The notes: a model not told the origin generated them from the letters alone. Counted from the first letter of the stretch, positions 45,329-53,577 are shown. The stretch: DNA of 64,000 nt from an uncultured Lachnospiraceae bacterium (GCA_947174505.1 CAMWJF010000001.1:145685-209684); one strand, 5' to 3'. Made by a program: numbers and translations.

Positions 45329-45970
45329 ATGGAAAAAATAGTGATTCTGGGAAATGGCGGACATGCGAGAAGCCTTACCGATATTATCGAAAGAGAGAAT
45401 CGGTATGAGATCGTGGGATATGTGGTTAATGAAAACGATACGGATATGTCTGACTCAAAATATCCGCGGCTGGGCGGTGATGCGCAGCTGGGACAGATAT
45501 TTCAGAGCGGTATCAAAAATGCGGCAGTAGGTGTGGGGTATATGGGAAACTCCTGTTTGCGGGAGCGGCTGTGGGCGCAGCTAAAGCAGATTGGCTTTTT
45601 CCTTCCGGTTATATGCGACCCGTCGGCTATTCTGGCAGGGGATGCCAGAATTGGGGAAGGCAGTTTTATCGGGAAAGGCAGCATTGTCAATACAAATGCC
45701 TCCATAGGCAAAATGTGCATCATTAATACAGGAGCTATTATAGAGCACGACTGTGAAGTAGAAGATTTTTCGCATATTTCGGTGGGAAGCATTTTATGCG
45801 GAAATGTGAAAGTGGGAGCCGCTTCCTTTGTCGGTGCCAACTCTACGGTGATCCAGGGAACCAGCATCGGAAAGAACTGTATGGTAGGTGCCGGGACAAC
45901 AATAAGGAAAAACCTTAAGGATAATTATATGGTATGTGCAAGAGAAAAGATATTGTACAGACCGTTATGA
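45329..45970 (+). CDS. neuD: NeuD-family sugar O-acyltransferase
   Basis: 213 residues from ATG 45329, which gives the standard N-terminus MEKIVILGNGGHARSL (Rossmann-like loop); ATG 45302 adds nine residues and cannot be excluded, as neither has a strong ribosome site. The C-terminal part is a left-handed beta-helix: IGEGSFIGKGSIVNTNASIG, INTGAIIEHDCEVEDFSH with the catalytic histidine, and VGAGTTIRKNL. Relatives O- or N-acetylate sialic acid or UDP-4-amino-sugars (PglD/LegH). Here it may supply an N-acetyl group of a legionaminic acid precursor or O-acetylate the product. Confidence 0.85.
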   Translation: MEKIVILGNGGHARSLTDIIERENRYEIVGYVVNENDTDMSDSKYPRLGGDAQLGQIFQSGIKNAAVGVGYMGNSCLRERLWAQLKQIGFFLPVICDPSAILAGDARIGEGSFIGKGSIVNTNASIGKMCIINTGAIIEHDCEVEDFSHISVGSILCGNVKVGAASFVGANSTVIQGTSIGKNCMVGAGTTIRKNLKDNYMVCAREKILYRPL

Positions 45971-46003
45971 AGGGACAGTTAATGGAGGAGTGCCGTTTCG
46001 CTT

Positions 46004-47002
46004 ATGGGTAAAATATTTATTATTGCAGAGGCAGGGGTTAATCACAACGGAAGTCTTGAGACAGCCAGGAAAATGATAGATGCGGCGGCAGAGGCAGGAG
46101 CCGATGCCGTTAAATTTCAGACTTTTAAGACGGAAAATCTTGTTTGCAGAAATGCCGAAAAGGCAGCGTATCAGAAGACGACTACGGACGCGGGGGAATC
46201 GCAGTTCGATATGCTTAAAAGGCTGGAATTAACGCCGGATATGCATAAAGAGCTCATAAATTACTGCCATGAAAAAAATATTATGTTCCTTTCGACACCG
46301 TTTGATGTGGACAGCCTGCACTATCTTGTAGACTGCGGACTTGGTGTTATAAAGGTACCTTCCGGGGAGATTACTAACTATCCGTTACTCAGGGAAGCAG
46401 GAAAATCAGGGAGGCGGATTATTCTCTCCAGCGGTATGAGTACGATAGATGAGGTCAGAGAAGCGGTTGCGGTGCTGAAGGAAAACGGCAGCACGGAAAT
46501 TGCGGTTTTGCATTGTAATACGGAATATCCGACGCCTTTTAGTGATGTGAACCTGAAAGCCATGCGGACGATAAAAGCAGAGATTGGTGTCCCTGTGGGC
46601 TATTCGGATCATACGCCGGGAATTGAGGCGGCAGTTGCGGCGGCGGCGCTGGGAGCGGAGATCATAGAGAAGCATTTTACCTTGGACAAAAATATGGATG
46701 GGCCGGATCATAAGGCGAGCCTTGAACCGAATGAGCTGGCGGAGCTTGTGAAGGCGGTCAGGCATATTGAACAGGCGTTGGGAGACGGAGAAAAGAAACC
46801 TTCGGAGTCCGAGAAGAAAAATATGTCTGTTGCGCGGAAAAGTATTGTAGCTGGATGTGAAATTAAGGCGGGAGAACGGTTTACTGAAGACAATCTGGCA
46901 GCGAAACGCCCGGGATCGGGACTGTCGCCAATGTTATGGAATCAGGTAATCGGGCAGAAAGCGAAGAGGGATTTCGCGGCGGATGAGATGATAGAATTAT
47001 GA
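46004..47002 (+). CDS. neuB: NeuB/LegI nonulosonic acid synthase, copy 2
   Basis: 332 residues with all classic NeuB motifs: IIAEAGVNHNGSLETA, VKFQTFKTENL, LSTPFDVDSLHYL, IKVPSGEITNYP, LSSGMS, LHCNTEYPTPFSDVNL, GYSDHTPG, EKHFTLDKNMDGPDHKAS, then a SAF domain (RKSIVAGCEIKAGERFTEDNL). The STPFDVDS and VPSGE variants occur in legionaminate synthases (LegI) as well as sialate synthases. PEP plus a ManNAc-like sugar give the nine-carbon acid. Its end overlaps NeuC copy 2 by four bases (ATGA). Confidence 0.92.
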   Translation: MGKIFIIAEAGVNHNGSLETARKMIDAAAEAGADAVKFQTFKTENLVCRNAEKAAYQKTTTDAGESQFDMLKRLELTPDMHKELINYCHEKNIMFLSTPFDVDSLHYLVDCGLGVIKVPSGEITNYPLLREAGKSGRRIILSSGMSTIDEVREAVAVLKENGSTEIAVLHCNTEYPTPFSDVNLKAMRTIKAEIGVPVGYSDHTPGIEAAVAAAALGAEIIEKHFTLDKNMDGPDHKASLEPNELAELVKAVRHIEQALGDGEKKPSESEKKNMSVARKSIVAGCEIKAGERFTEDNLAAKRPGSGLSPMLWNQVIGQKAKRDFAADEMIEL

Positions 47003-48159
47003 AAAAAATATGTATTGTAACGGGGACGCGTGCCGAGTACGGTTTGCTGAAGCCTGTGATTGAAAAAGTAAATAGTGCCAATACCATGGAATTGCAGCTG
47101 GTTGCGACGGGAATGCATTTGTCCCCGGAGTTCGGGTTGACATACCGGGAAATAGAGGAGGATGGCTATCCGATCAGTGCTAAGATTGAGATGCTGCTGT
47201 CTTCCGATACAGGCGCGGGCGTCACAAAATCCATGGGGGTTGCGCTGTTAGGGTTTGCAGATTATTTTGAGGAAAAGCGGCCGGATATTGTCATTATTTT
47301 GGGGGATCGCTATGAGGCTTTAATGGCGGCAACAGCGGCTATGATGGCAAGAATACCGATTGCACATATTCATGGCGGAGAGACCACGGAAGGGGCGGTG
47401 GACGAGGCAATCAGGCATTCCATAACAAAGATGAGTCATATCCATTTTACAGCGGCAGAGGAATACAGAAAGCGTGTAATTCAGTTGGGCGAGCAGCCAC
47501 AGAATGTTTACCATGTCGGAGCGCTTGGCGTGGAAAATGTCAAAGCAGTTGCTCTGCTGGACAGGAAAACGTTGGAAGATGTGATTCAGTTTACATTTCG
47601 TTCACCAACTATTATGGTCACATTCCATCCGGTAACACTGGACAATAGGGCGGCCGAGGAGCAGTTTGCCAATCTGCTACAGGTGATTGAGCGTCATAAA
47701 GAGCTAGGGGTTATCTTCACGAAAGCCAATGCAGATCCGGATGGCAGGATTGTGAACCAGATGATAGATGACTACGTGGAAAAGAATCATACCAGATGTG
47801 CGGCGTATATCTCGCTTGGGCAACTGCGCTATTTAAGTGCACTGCAGTTTTGTGATGCTGTAGTGGGTAATTCCTCAAGCGGAATTATCGAGGTGCCCTC
47901 CTTTGGGATTCCCACTGTTAATATAGGAGACCGACAGAGGGGACGGGTCAGCGCGGAGTCGGTGATTCACTGCGGAAACGAGGAGGCGGATATAGAGCGC
48001 GCACTTGTACGGGCATTGTCATCGGAGTTTAAGGACAGTATCCGCAGCATAAAAAACCCTTATGAGGGAAGTCATACCTCGCAGCGTATTGTAGAAGTGA
48101 TCGAAGAAGCGTTGAATGGGGGTATCGACCTTAAGAAAAACTTTTATGACTGGAGTTAA
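46999..48159 (+). CDS. neuC: Hydrolysing UDP-sugar 2-epimerase (NeuC/LegG), copy 2
   Basis: 386 residues: IVTGTRAEYGLLKPVIEKV, ILGDRYEALMAATAAMMARIPIAHIHGGETTEGAVDE, RHSITKMSHIHF, TFHPVTLD and VGNSSSGIIEVPSFGIPTVNIGDRQRGR. This is the unaltered NeuC/LegG pattern. Overlaps NeuB by four bases. Product is ManNAc or 2,4-diacetamido-6-deoxymannose. The stop codon lies within the stem of the shared terminator, so this is the end of the long plus-strand run. Confidence 0.92.
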   Translation: MKKICIVTGTRAEYGLLKPVIEKVNSANTMELQLVATGMHLSPEFGLTYREIEEDGYPISAKIEMLLSSDTGAGVTKSMGVALLGFADYFEEKRPDIVIILGDRYEALMAATAAMMARIPIAHIHGGETTEGAVDEAIRHSITKMSHIHFTAAEEYRKRVIQLGEQPQNVYHVGALGVENVKAVALLDRKTLEDVIQFTFRSPTIMVTFHPVTLDNRAAEEQFANLLQVIERHKELGVIFTKANADPDGRIVNQMIDDYVEKNHTRCAAYISLGQLRYLSALQFCDAVVGNSSSGIIEVPSFGIPTVNIGDRQRGRVSAESVIHCGNEEADIERALVRALSSEFKDSIRSIKNPYEGSHTSQRIVEVIEEALNGGIDLKKNFYDWS

Positions 48160-48192
48160 TCAGAGGCACCGGTGAGAGGTGCCTCTGATTAA
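48156..48192. terminator. Bidirectional terminator between convergent genes
   Basis: A 15-base perfect stem (48156-48170 with 48178-48192) and a seven-base loop GGTGAGA. The stem contains GAGGCACC/GGTGCCTC and ends in AT-rich pairs. It includes the stop codons of both the plus-strand NeuC gene and the minus-strand GtrII-like gene. Flanking T-runs are short, so efficiency is inferred. Confidence 0.85.
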
Positions 48193-49691
48193 TTAAACAC
48201 GACAATGATTTTATCAGCATTCGTATAGCAGGAGTAGATTGAATTTGCCATAACTGGCTCCGCTGAGCCGGCAATCTGCCTGTCTTCATCTGTGTCCGTT
48301 TCTATGTCTAAACTGTTCTGGAGATAATGCAGTACATAGGCGCCGCCGATCCAGCCGTCGTTTGTAATATATTGGGGCAGTAATGCGCCAGTTAGAGGAT
48401 ATTTATCACAAAATATTTGTGTACGCTGGGATTTCGGCATTTCCCCAATAAAAGAGATACGTGTAAATTCTTCGTCTGCATTGATAATTTCTATATCGTG
48501 CACAATATGATATACAAGATATTTTGCATATTCGTTATGATTATTTACAGCATTGCCATACGAATAGATGCAGGTATAATGATATAGATTACATAAAATA
48601 AGCAACAGTAATAAGGGGCGAAAAAAAGTCGGATGTTTTTTTGTGAAATGCAGAAGAAGGATTCCCAGATAGAAAAGGAAGCCGCCCAATGCTATAAATA
48701 TTCTGAGTTTCAGGGTCTGCTGCCTGAGAATCATCAGTGGTAAAAAGGAAGAAATCAGGATGCACACAGGAGAAAGGAGCAGGAAGGCTATGTCAATAGC
48801 CTTGCGACCGCCTCTTTTTTCGTTCTTATCACAATAAAATGCGACAGATACAAACATTGTCAATAGGACAAACAGCAGCAATACAACCCGATACCACAAA
48901 GAAGTTTCGGCTAGAAACTCTATTATATAATTGCAGGTGGCAAAAATATTTTGAAAAATTGCTATGATGGATCCGGGTCTCAATTCGAGTGTCTGGGAGG
49001 CAGAAAACCGCCAGTCAGACTGGCTGACATAATGCTCAGCAATAATCAGTTTATAGACAATGGCTCCTGCACCGATGCCGATCATGCGAAGCACCTCTAG
49101 TCCATAATTTGCCTTCCTTTCCTGAAATAGCACCAGAAAGATGTTGACTATGAACAGCACGAGACACATGCCAAGGGCCGGCTGGTATAGGGACATTAGA
49201 GCTATGCTCAGAAGCGATGAATAGACAAACAGTTTTCCTTTTGACATGGCATCTGGCATGGAGAAAATCAGAAATGGGATACCAAGGGCAACGACCATTA
49301 CCATGGAACCATATCGATAAGATAGGCACTCTAATGCAAAGGGGTTCGTTATAATTAACAGCAGTATGGTTAGCAGACCACAACGGTTGGATATAAAATC
49401 CAAATTTGCTTTGGAATACAGGATAAGCGTATAGGATAAGAACAAGACTGCCAAAATTAACGGAAGGGGCGCGGTATCTGTTACCGGCTCGCCGCCACAC
49501 AGCATAAGAACAAGATATTCCGCTAATGGACGCCCATCGCCTTTCAGACCAATGCTGCCCCTTAAAGACCATCCAAGATCATCTTTAAAATACAAATTGA
49601 TCAGAACCAAAGGCAAGATATACAGGAAACTCAGCATTGATAACAGGAGATAGTTTATTATATTTTTTTTGTCAAATTGATACCATTTCAT
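48189..49691 (-). CDS. GtrII-like membrane glycosyltransferase
   Basis: 500 residues from an ATG whose first base is at 49691, preceded by AAAGGAG; a longer frame upstream is rejected on that basis. About 10-11 membrane helices. After the first helix it reads YFKDDLGWSLRG then GDGRPLAEYLV, the characteristic N-terminal motif of the GtrII (glucosyltransferase, GT-C-type) family that modifies O-antigen with polyprenyl-P-glucose. The C-terminal ~110 residues are soluble and extracytoplasmic. It is the last gene of the minus-strand operon. Confidence 0.75.
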   Translation of the reverse strand: MKWYQFDKKNIINYLLLSMLSFLYILPLVLINLYFKDDLGWSLRGSIGLKGDGRPLAEYLVLMLCGGEPVTDTAPLPLILAVLFLSYTLILYSKANLDFISNRCGLLTILLLIITNPFALECLSYRYGSMVMVVALGIPFLIFSMPDAMSKGKLFVYSSLLSIALMSLYQPALGMCLVLFIVNIFLVLFQERKANYGLEVLRMIGIGAGAIVYKLIIAEHYVSQSDWRFSASQTLELRPGSIIAIFQNIFATCNYIIEFLAETSLWYRVVLLLFVLLTMFVSVAFYCDKNEKRGGRKAIDIAFLLLSPVCILISSFLPLMILRQQTLKLRIFIALGGFLFYLGILLLHFTKKHPTFFRPLLLLLILCNLYHYTCIYSYGNAVNNHNEYAKYLVYHIVHDIEIINADEEFTRISFIGEMPKSQRTQIFCDKYPLTGALLPQYITNDGWIGGAYVLHYLQNSLDIETDTDEDRQIAGSAEPVMANSIYSCYTNADKIIVVFN

Positions 49692-49759
49692 CGGACGCTC
49701 CTTTGGACAGAAACACTTGAAAGATCTATAATTTATTGTCACAAAATATTGCAGACTTA

Positions 49760-50902
49760 TTATGGAACTGATTGTAGTTTTAGCATATCTGGAGTTATAC
49801 TATCAGTATATATGCCAGACAATCCTTGGCGGATCAGTTCGTCTGCATTTTTTACATCATTTTCTGTGTGTGCATACCACGGGATACCGTATGCTTTGGT
49901 AATTTCCAGCAACTCCGGAGTCACGTAAAAGTTCCAAGTTGTAATACCGTTGATATCATGTCCATAACAAAAACGGACACACTGCAGGAAAGTTTCGGTA
50001 TCCCCTCCCCAGAATTTATAGAGTGTGTATATCCATGATTTAAAGGGATATATACGATATACGGTATGATACATTTCCTCGTTATAAATCTGTATGATCA
50101 TTCGATCCAGAACAAATTCCATTCCGTGCTCTTTCATTGTATCCCGTAATATTTCAAAATCCTGTTGGACAGATTCCACCGCACTGTTCTTTGTATCTGT
50201 TACCACCCATAAATCGGGATACTGCTCCATCAATCGCCCTAATTCTTCGAGTGAGAGAGGTGTATACTGTCCACGGATCAATGTGCTCATAAATTTCTGC
50301 GCGCTTATCTCTTCATCGGATGTGCCGTCCTCCAGAAGCGCTGGATCCCAACCATGTGTGCATACCAGCTGGTTGTCAATGGTGCGGGCAAAATCTATCT
50401 CGAATACCCTTTGTCCTTTACCATAATTGCTTAATATAGCCTCCAGGGAATTTGTATAATCATGGCCATCGATTATTCCGCCGGCATGTGCAATTGTTAA
50501 CGCGCCTGTCCAGGTATCCAGAGTATTCCTGCGCAATTGTCTGTATGAGGGAATTGCCAGCAAAACGGCGGTTGAGCCAAACGATAAGAACATAAGCAGT
50601 TTTTTGTGATTTCTGAAAAACCTGATATCCCCTATATGAAAAGAAAGTTTTCGAATTCTAACATTCCAGTACACGACTAGGTTACTTTCAAGTAACAGTG
50701 CAAACAGCGTAGTCAAAAGAATAACCAATACGGTCACAGGCAGAAAAATTTTTACCAGATAAATCCGATTATCCCTAAAGCCGGTAAACAGATCATACAG
50801 AAGCAGTTTGGGCGGGATAGCGGCCTTGGCGTTGACTACCGTTATAACGATATACCATATTGATATTATCCACAGGAAATATAAGAATATTTTCTTTATC
50901 AT
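49760..50902 (-). CDS. Membrane-anchored glycerophosphodiester phosphodiesterase-like protein
   Basis: 380 residues. Three N-terminal hydrophobic segments (about 5-25, 50-72, 97-115) anchor an external GDPD barrel: IAHAGGIIDGHDYTNSLEAI near 138, FEIDFARTIDNQLVCTHGWD near 168 with the metal/acid-base residues, and WYAHTENDVKNADELIRQGLSGIYTD near the end. The usual HRG is HAG here, as in some bacterial wall GDPDs. In an operon with an LTA-synthase-like gene it could trim or remodel glycerophosphate on the surface polymer. Confidence 0.82.
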   Translation of the reverse strand: MIKKIFLYFLWIISIWYIVITVVNAKAAIPPKLLLYDLFTGFRDNRIYLVKIFLPVTVLVILLTTLFALLLESNLVVYWNVRIRKLSFHIGDIRFFRNHKKLLMFLSFGSTAVLLAIPSYRQLRRNTLDTWTGALTIAHAGGIIDGHDYTNSLEAILSNYGKGQRVFEIDFARTIDNQLVCTHGWDPALLEDGTSDEEISAQKFMSTLIRGQYTPLSLEELGRLMEQYPDLWVVTDTKNSAVESVQQDFEILRDTMKEHGMEFVLDRMIIQIYNEEMYHTVYRIYPFKSWIYTLYKFWGGDTETFLQCVRFCYGHDINGITTWNFYVTPELLEITKAYGIPWYAHTENDVKNADELIRQGLSGIYTDSITPDMLKLQSVP

Positions 50903-50934
50903 TTTGACAACCGATGCTTTCCTCTCAGATATTT

Positions 50935-51285
50935 TTATTCAAAATCTTTATCTGTGTCTGCACTGCGGTCCGTATTCCTGTGGATCTCAAGGGATACGGA
51001 AATATTGGCTTTCATAATTCTATACACATGTGGAAGCACTACCGCAAGAACGGATGCAATAAACAGATACTTTGTGAAGAACGGAAAGCTGTCAAAAGCG
51101 TCAATCGTTACGGTTCCCAGCCTGAAAACATAGGAAATCAGCGCTTCTGTTAATAGAACGTTACCAATCAGAAAAACGGCATACTTATTAAGATAGTCAA
51201 ACCAATTCCAATTGTGCCCTTCCTCCTTTTTGTATAATATTCCTACACTTAAGATTGCTGGAAAAAATAATGCAATATATCTCAT
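50935..51285 (-). CDS. Small hypothetical membrane protein
   Basis: 116 residues beginning MRYIALFFPAILSVGILYKKEE; the start follows AGGAGCGGAG. Three hydrophobic segments (about 1-15, 38-58, 70-90), then a charged tail ending in DTDKDFE. No family recognised. Its place between the LTA-synthase-like and GDPD genes suggests an accessory to glycerophosphate transfer or sugar flipping. Confidence 0.6.
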   Translation of the reverse strand: MRYIALFFPAILSVGILYKKEEGHNWNWFDYLNKYAVFLIGNVLLTEALISYVFRLGTVTIDAFDSFPFFTKYLFIASVLAVVLPHVYRIMKANISVSLEIHRNTDRSADTDKDFE

Positions 51286-51301
51286 TTTGGCTCCGCTCCT
51301 A

Positions 51302-51326
51302 TGCCTGACTGTGTTGATGTCAGGCA
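51302..51326. other. Intercistronic stem-loop
   Basis: TGCCTGAC (51302-51309) pairs perfectly with GTCAGGCA (51319-51326) around a nine-base loop, between the LTA-synthase-like gene and the next minus-strand gene. No T-run follows on the minus strand and a ribosome site comes right after it, so it is more likely an mRNA-processing or partial attenuation structure than a terminator. Confidence 0.5.
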
Positions 51327-51364
51327 ATATAATATAATTTTTATCGATTTTAAGGGAAATTATT

Positions 51365-52942
51365 CTATGGGAATAGAATCTCCCTATTGTAAAACAAGGA
51401 TTTCTTGCTCATTTCTTTGAACATTTCCTCATAGCCATATTTCTCAGGCAGTGTCGGCTCTTCTGAAAACAGGTTTGTACCCAGACCAATACGGTTGCCT
51501 TCAATGTCAGCCCCAAGGGCAGCTAATATGGAAGGGAAAAAATCCATGGTAGTAAATTTTCGGTTCTTTGTTTCAGCAGGATCGACCGCGGAATTAATGA
51601 ATACATTGTATACATTTCTATTTGTGCAGCCGCTATATTTATCATAGTCAAACCCGTTAACGAAGTCGCTCTCCATGCTGGAATGATCGCCAGATATACA
51701 GATCACAGTATCGTCATAAAAATCCTGCTGCTGTAGCCAGCCTATAAAATCGGCAAGCTGCATGGATGCGCATGACCATACATTGGCGTAGGTGTCTTCG
51801 AACTTATCGGGACATAATTCGCAGATCGCATTGTCGCCGCTGTTTGCGTGCGTATCTACTGTCAGCATGGAAAAATTAAATGGCTGTTCTTCTTTGGCCA
51901 GATCCAATAGCTTTTCTTTGGCAAAGGTATACAGCTTTTGGTCTTCGAAGCCCCAATTAATATAATAGTCTTCTGGAATTTTACCATCTTCTATAGCAGA
52001 TAAATAGTCCCATATTTCGTAATTTCCGTGTTGTGTAAAATATTCTTCTCTTCCGCCATAGGAAAATTTTGAGCCGGCAATAAAGAAATTATGATAACCC
52101 TGGTCAGCCAGCACTTCTCCTATATTAACTGCACCAGGAAGAAAATATTCGAAATTGCCCAAACGATTATCGCCTCTCGTGTATACTTTTAACGGAATGC
52201 CTGCTGTTTGTGCCACCAATCCGGCAATCGTCCATCCGGTTCCGGGCGCCACCGCTGCGCCGTCTAACAGGTCTGATTGTGAAAAACTGATATTTTCCTT
52301 GGCAATTGCTGTCATTTCTGGAATAATATTTTCATCAAACACACCACCGTTTTCTCTATCCTGAAAAGTTGTTTCCGCGGATTCTACGAAAATACAGATT
52401 AAATTTTTCTTTTCTTCCGGAAATTGTATATTGATTTCCCTTATATCAACAAATTCGTTTTCTATAAAATCAGATATCTGGACAGAACTTTTAAGATAAT
52501 CAAACAGCTGGTAATTTATATTGGCTATGATGAGCAAAACCAGAAGCCACGCAGTTGGCAATAACCATCCACGTCTTGAAAACAGCTGCGTAATTTTGGC
52601 GGTATGGAAAATTTTTTCTTTTTTTATTTTAAACAGTCTGAATTGCAGAGAAATATCGAATACCGGCAGCTTTGCTGATACCCTGAGCAGAACAATCCGT
52701 ATAAGCCAGAAGCCAATATATCCTGCTATGGAAGCCAGGAATGATTCTGTAAAGTAAGCATAAAAATACTCATTTGGCGTGCCCTTCAACGGCATGTTCA
52801 ATGTAAATATGATCTCGCTCATACTTATATTTCCAAAATGAGCTGTGCACCATTTCAGACTGAAAGAAAGCAATATCAGGAAATACAGGATTATTTCATA
52901 CAATATTATCATTAATCGGTTTTGAAGGCAAATCTTTTTCAT
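51365..52942 (-). CDS. LTA synthase-like phosphoglycerol transferase (sulfatase fold)
   Basis: 525 residues. Four to five N-terminal helices precede an external alkaline-phosphatase/sulfatase-fold domain: NLICIFVESAETTF near 178, APGTGWTIAGLVAQTAGIPL carrying the catalytic threonine, FFIAGSKFSYGGREEYF, TVDTHANSG, and CISGDHSSMESDF with metal-binding Asp-His. The family transfers glycerol-1-phosphate from phosphatidylglycerol (LtaS) or to glucans (MdoB/OpgB). First gene of the minus-strand operon; probably adds phosphoglycerol to the locus polymer. About 330 bases of leader lie upstream. Confidence 0.85.
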   Translation of the reverse strand: MKKICLQNRLMIILYEIILYFLILLSFSLKWCTAHFGNISMSEIIFTLNMPLKGTPNEYFYAYFTESFLASIAGYIGFWLIRIVLLRVSAKLPVFDISLQFRLFKIKKEKIFHTAKITQLFSRRGWLLPTAWLLVLLIIANINYQLFDYLKSSVQISDFIENEFVDIREINIQFPEEKKNLICIFVESAETTFQDRENGGVFDENIIPEMTAIAKENISFSQSDLLDGAAVAPGTGWTIAGLVAQTAGIPLKVYTRGDNRLGNFEYFLPGAVNIGEVLADQGYHNFFIAGSKFSYGGREEYFTQHGNYEIWDYLSAIEDGKIPEDYYINWGFEDQKLYTFAKEKLLDLAKEEQPFNFSMLTVDTHANSGDNAICELCPDKFEDTYANVWSCASMQLADFIGWLQQQDFYDDTVICISGDHSSMESDFVNGFDYDKYSGCTNRNVYNVFINSAVDPAETKNRKFTTMDFFPSILAALGADIEGNRIGLGTNLFSEEPTLPEKYGYEEMFKEMSKKSLFYNREILFP

Positions 52943-53026
52943 AATCTAAGTTCTTTCTGTAAAATTCACTATATATACAACATGCAGGAAGCCTAAAGCA
53001 TTTCTGTTTACCCTGGTAATCTTTTT

Positions 53027-53054
53027 ATTCTATAGGAAAGAGCGATAGTGTAAA
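53027..53054 (-). promoter_or_regulatory. Secondary minus-strand promoter candidate
   Basis: On the minus strand TTTACA (53054-53049), 16-base spacer, TAGAAT (53032-53027), each 5/6 to consensus. It lies downstream of the leader hairpins and would give a shorter leader. A further weaker pair, TTGACA 53191-53186 with TATTTC 17 bases on, also occurs. Confidence 0.35.
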
Positions 53055-53069
53055 CCATTCAATGCGGGG

Positions 53070-53142
53070 CATTCTCAGAGTTTGCCGCAGGCATACTCTT
53101 AATGTTTGCTGCCGAGCGACGATTTTTAATGCTCTTTCGTCG
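53070..53142 (-). other. Two leader hairpins upstream of the LTA-synthase-like gene
   Basis: Hairpin 1: 53070-53086 with 53090-53104 (CATT, AGAGT, TGCC arms against GGCA, ACTCT, AATG; a three-base GCA tip and small internal loops). Hairpin 2: CGACGA 53117-53122 with TCGTCG 53137-53142. Both lie in the transcript expected from the strong promoter at 53309-53282. They could be a regulatory leader or a dispersed intergenic repeat. Confidence 0.45.
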
Positions 53143-53281
53143 AAGAGACCCTGTGAAGCGGAGAAATAAGACATAACAACCATTGTGTCAAATGACAACA
53201 ATTAAACAGAAGAAAATTCAGAAAGATTAAGGTGTCGCTAATTTATTGTTGGGATATACTGGATATAGCTGTCACGCATTT

Positions 53282-53309
53282 ATTATAGCACGTTCCGGAA
53301 CTATGTCAA
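53282..53309 (-). promoter_or_regulatory. Strong minus-strand promoter with palindromic spacer
   Basis: Reading leftwards: TTGACA (53309-53304), 16-base spacer, TATAAT (53287-53282), both perfect, with a TG one base before the -10 box (extended -10). The spacer contains the ten-base palindrome GTTCCGGAAC (53292-53301), a possible operator. It would drive the operon 52942-48189 from near 53275. Confidence 0.7.
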
Positions 53310-53320
53310 TAAGTGGTGAT

Positions 53321-53539
53321 TTTTTGAGTTTCCCCATTTTTAAATGGCAAACGCTCCGGCAGGGCACAGGCGTTTCTTTGCCTGCATTCTAAGATTACAT
53401 AAAAGCAGTATGGGTTCTGACCCGAACCCATATACCGCTACGAGGATCAGTTCCTCTGCTGGGAACTCACACAGCCTTACGGGTATACAGCTCAGTTTGC
53501 TTTTTTTGTTTGCCTTGGAAAAATGGGGAAACGCAAAAA
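53321..53539. ncRNA. 219-bp structured inverted-repeat element (ncRNA or MITE candidate)
   Basis: Long terminal arms pair: TTTTTG 53321-53326 with CAAAAA 53534-53539, GTTTCCCCATTTTT 53328-53341 with 53519-53532, GGCAAAC 53346-53352 with GTTTGCC 53508-53514. Inside: AAAAGCA 53401-53407 with TGCTTTT 53498-53504, a nine-base hairpin TATGGGTTC/GAACCCATA (53409-53417/53424-53432), TACC/GGTA (53433-53436/53482-53485), GAGGA/TCCTC (53442-53446/53452-53456). AAACGC/GCGTTT (53349-53354/53370-53375) competes with the outer stem. The nested design suggests a folded RNA of about 200 nt (a raiA-type class is worth testing) or a non-autonomous mobile element. No protein is supported. Confidence 0.6.
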
Positions 53540-53547
53540 CATATAAC

Positions 53548-53577
53548 TTGACAAGCATATGTAGGCGGGGGTAAAAT
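53548..53577 (+). promoter_or_regulatory. Plus-strand promoter for the 53678 module
   Basis: TTGACA (53548-53553), 18-base spacer, TAAAAT (53572-53577, 5/6). Start near 53584 gives a leader of about 95 bases to the TTG start at 53678. It is divergent from the minus-strand promoter, with the structured element between them. Nothing else gene-like is seen in 52943-53677. Confidence 0.55.

Noticed and set aside
34237..48159. Pseudaminic acid pathway
   Set aside because: No PseB, PseC, PseH or PseG homologues are present, whereas two NeuC-type epimerases point to sialic or legionaminic type acids.
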